The notes beneath the pieces are model-generated. The model saw only the letters and a list, made by a program, of their open reading frames with translations, did no database searches and was not told where the DNA came from. From Candidatus Gracilibacteria bacterium CG2_30_37_12 (GTDB taxonomy: Bacteria > Patescibacteriota > Gracilibacteria > BD1-5 > UBA2023), in NCBI GenBank assembly GCA_001873165.1, contig MNYO01000071.1:1-10690 (forward strand): 10,690 nt of DNA. Reading direction: 5' to 3'. Made by a program: the position numbers and the translations under genes. Of this stretch, positions 9,063 to 10,690 are shown one piece after another. Within the stretch, counting starts at the first letter, position 1. Every line of letters begins with the position of its first letter.

Positions 9063-9356
9063 TTACTTTCTCTTAAAAGCCTCTTTATAAACATCCATTT
9101 TCTCTCTTTTGCCGACGGAGATAATGTATACGATGACTTCTTTTTCCTTAACCTTGTAGACGATTCTTTTTTTCTTCCCGTCAAAGTACATCTTCTTATA
9201 TCAGCTCAGATCTATCCCTCCGGTATTTCTGAGATCCTTTCAGAGTTCGGGAGATTGGAGTATCTTCCCGAGTGTTTTTGTGAAAAGTATGCGGGAAGTG
9301 GCATCCAGTTTCTCTAAATCTTTCTCCACTTCTTTGTGAAATTTTACAGAATACAT
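9063..9356 (-). CDS. RelE/ParE-superfamily toxin (type II TA)
   Basis: This 97-aa protein starts at ATG 9354-9356 (MYSVKFHKEVEKDLEKLD) and stops at TAA 9063-9065. The family pattern is clear: an N-terminal strand (YSVKFHKE), helices with KDLEKL and ILFTKTLGKILQ, a Gly-rich turn before YKKMYFDGKKKRIVYKV, and the C-terminal strand and tail VIVYIVSVGKREKMDVY with a basic end. RelE-type toxins cleave mRNA on the ribosome; ParE-type relatives block gyrase. The basic RIVYKV and GKRE-x-x-DVY residues lean towards the RelE/HigB/YoeB side, but sequence alone does not decide. Two Gly residues are TGA-encoded (9240, 9201). It lies 9 nt after the antitoxin stop, typical of an antitoxin-first pair. Confidence 0.88.
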
Positions 9357-9365
9357 AGCGAAGAA

Positions 9366-9659
9366 TTAGAGAGATAAATTGAATTTCTTTAATACTTCTG
9401 CTCCATCGACAAAATTCGTTTCTTTTGTATTTATTCGATCTTGTATCTCTTCATGTATCTCATAATTTTCAATCATCTCATCCATATAAGATCCTATTTT
9501 CTCATAGATTTTCCCCGGTATGATTACCATATCGATTTCGTTGTTCTTGAGAATTCCCATTTTTCGGTATTTCATATCTTTCATCCCTGTCATATAGGTT
9601 CAGAAATTCCTCGAAAATTGTGTAGAAGAAACGAGTTCATCGGTAGAAAATGTTACCAT
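9366..9659 (-). CDS. Phd/YefM-type antitoxin
   Basis: This 97-aa protein starts at ATG 9657-9659 (MVTFSTDELVSSTQFSRNFG) and stops at TAA 9366-9368. One TGA (9600) reads as Gly at residue 20, within the N-terminal DNA-binding fold. The sequence fits the Phd/YefM layout: a short strand, a helix (DELVSSTQFSRNFGTYM), a beta pair (KMGILKNNEIDMVIIP) and the G-K-I-Y-E-K-I helix, then a flexible acidic C-terminus (MDEMIENYEIHEEIQ) that would wrap and neutralise the toxin. Members bind their own promoter; two CGTATAAT repeats upstream are candidate operators. The gene directly precedes the RelE-like toxin. Confidence 0.82.
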
Positions 9660-9677
9660 ATTTTGAAAGTGAGAAAT

Positions 9678-9717
9678 ATTATACGGAGAATTGTATGAAA
9701 AATTATACGAAAATCAA
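9678..9717 (-). promoter_or_regulatory. Candidate promoter/operator of the toxin-antitoxin operon
   Basis: On the minus strand, TTGATT (9712-9717), a 16-nt spacer and TACAAT (9690-9695) form a plausible promoter. It is bracketed by two exact CGTATAAT copies (9702-9709 and 9678-9685) spaced 24 nt apart. Both contain a perfect -10 hexamer, so they may be alternative -10s or operator repeats for the Phd-like antitoxin. Confidence 0.4.
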
Positions 9718-9758
9718 ATTGATTTCTCATATTACGCGAAAATATTTACACTCACGAC

Positions 9759-9919
9759 TGTCATTCCGACCGATAGTGGAGGAATCCCTTTAAATCACCA
9801 CATTTGAAACAAGTACCTCTAAATAGAGAAAAATAAGCTCTATAGTTTCTTTGAATACCGTGTAATAATGCCGATATAAAGGGATCCCTCGACTTCATTA
9901 CATTTCGCTCGGGATGACA
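9759..9919. repeat. Palindromic MITE/REP-like element, about 161 bp, with imperfect terminal inverted repeats
   Basis: The left end TGTCATTCCGACCGA and the reverse complement of the right end, TGTCATCCCGAGCGA, match at 13 of 15 positions. The match resumes further in: GGAATCCCTTTAAA on the left against GGGATCCCTTTATA. A second nested inverted repeat is inside: GAAAC 9806-9810 with GTTTC 9845-9849, and TAGAG 9824-9828 with CTCTA 9838-9842. The right arm has extra bases (TAATGAAGTC), so folding would leave a bulge. It has no coding capacity of note. It lies between paralog 2 and the antitoxin promoter, in a 283-nt stretch (9660-9942) otherwise without genes. Confidence 0.65.
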
Positions 9920-9942
9920 AACGTAGATAAAATGCATTATTA

Positions 9943-10674
9943 TTACATCCTCACCTTCTCCAACTCCTTCAAATGCTCCTGAAGTGAGATTCTTGAGAGT
10001 TCCAGAGCAGCCTTTCCACCTTCACTTTCGGTTGCAAGTTCCTGAGATTGTATCTGTTTTTCCAGTTCTGCAAGTTCTGTTGCGTGGTGGGAAATCCAGG
10101 ATTGAACAAGGAGAGTGAATTCTTGAGAAAAATTTATGATCCACTGGAATTCTGTATTGATAATATCCTGTCATTCTTGAGGAATCTTTCCAAAGTACCA
10201 CATATGGCTTTGTATGTATTTATGAGACCGTGTAATTAGTTTGTATCATTCGAGGATAGATGATATCATTTTCTTGATATTTCATAGTACAGTTACATCT
10301 ATTCATAATAGTGAAATATCATTTTTTATAATAATTTCAAATTTTTTATTTTCAGAAATAATAACTTCTTTGAGATTAAAAAATTTTTCCAATTTCTCGT
10401 ATACAAATATCTTTCTATAAGCAAGGAGTAGATGAAAAAATCCTATTCATGAAAATAATATGATGAACGATCACGTAGTCATAGTTCCCGTTCAAATAAA
10501 AAGAAACACAGCAATCCCAATGTATAAAATTCCAGCGATACATGAGAGTAACATATTGTTTTTTGTTTCTTTTATTGTGCGTTTTTTTCTATCACCAAAA
10601 AAGGATTTTAAGATCTTCTTTTTTAAAAATTCTTGAAACTCTTCTCTCGAATATCCATTTTCTCTCTTTTCCAT
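9943..10674 (-). CDS. Two-TM membrane protein, paralog 2, 243 aa
   Basis: The frame starts at ATG 10672-10674 (MEKRENGYSREEFQEFLKKK) and stops at TAA 9943-9945. Seven TGA(Gly) codons all lie upstream of the conserved C-terminal domain. An in-frame TAA at 10687-10689 fixes this as the first ATG. Two hydrophobic segments lie at about 41-61 and 67-86; a Lys/Ile-rich soluble part runs from 87 to 170; and the last 70 residues match paralog 1 almost exactly (WIIN-(F/Y)-SQEFTLLVQSW, then HHATEL, QIQSQE, SLQEHLKELEKVR). The N-terminal NGYSR-x-x-F-x-x-FL is also shared. The TM region and linker hardly align. The family is not recognised; topology suggests an inner-membrane anchor with a cytoplasmic or surface helical domain. 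It lies just upstream of the TA operon. Confidence 0.85.
9951..10129 (-). repeat. Duplicated block, copy 2 (3' end of paralog 2)
   Basis: This is the partner of 8203-8381: ungapped, 12 mismatches in 179 nt, with an identical 48-nt run at 10082-10129. It is in direct orientation, about 1.75 kb from copy 1, with the toxin-antitoxin operon and the palindromic element between the copies. Confidence 0.9.
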
Positions 10675-10690
10675 ACCTCAAAAACATTAT
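10675..10690 (-). promoter_or_regulatory. Leader of paralog 2, shared with paralog 1
   Basis: Both paralogs begin with TTTTGAGGTATGG (minus strand; ATG at 10674 and at 9001). The GAGG is only one base from the ATG, too close for a normal Shine-Dalgarno, yet it is kept although the codons after it differ. The upstream part is cut off by the window edge. Confidence 0.35.

Noticed and set aside
8991..9317. 108-aa plus-strand open frame
   Set aside because: It lies antisense to the RelE-like toxin, its terminator and the start of paralog 1, has no recognisable motif, and the toxin assignment is strong.
1..10690. tRNA, rRNA or CRISPR array
   Set aside because: No cloverleaf-like element, rRNA-like sequence or regularly spaced short repeats were seen by eye on either strand.

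Overview
The window is best explained as a low-GC bacterial chromosome segment that reads UGA as glycine (genetic code 25), as known for Gracilibacteria (BD1-5) and Absconditabacteria (SR1) of the Candidate Phyla Radiation. Read with the standard code, every larger minus-strand gene breaks into in-frame pieces, and each break is a TGA. Read as Gly, the pieces join into full-length proteins. I count 47 in-frame TGA codons in 11 coding regions. All 11 regions end in TAA or TAG, never TGA. The phylum is inferred from the code, not from a marker gene.

Layout, left to right. At 2-166 (+) lies the C-terminal end of a DDE transposase, the only plus-strand gene. A two-way terminator (173-201) separates it from a convergent 200-aa unknown protein (238-840, -). 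Everything else is also on the minus strand, so transcription runs right to left. In that order the genes are: a two-TM protein, paralog 2 (9943-10674); a palindromic, MITE-like element (9759-9919); a Phd/YefM-type antitoxin (9366-9659) and RelE/ParE-type toxin (9063-9356) with their own terminator; a second two-TM protein, paralog 1 (8195-9001); a four-TM protein with a Cys/Gly-rich loop and coiled-coil tail (6888-8174); YidD (6665-6871); an AAA+ ATPase (5186-6478); an SF2 DEAH helicase whose frame runs on into a four-TM tail (2102-5158); and an unknown 392-aa protein (933-2111) that overlaps the helicase stop by 10 nt.

Two gene sets look functionally linked by spacing. The first is paralog 1, the Cys-loop membrane protein and yidD (gaps of 20 and about 16 nt), which looks like an envelope set. 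The second is the AAA+ ATPase, the helicase-membrane protein and the unknown protein (27-nt gap, then an overlap), a possible membrane-tethered nucleic-acid-processing machine. Its role is unknown; a defence or DNA-processing role is a hypothesis only. The transposase remnant, toxin-antitoxin pair, duplicated gene and palindromic repeat suggest an accessory, recently rearranged region.
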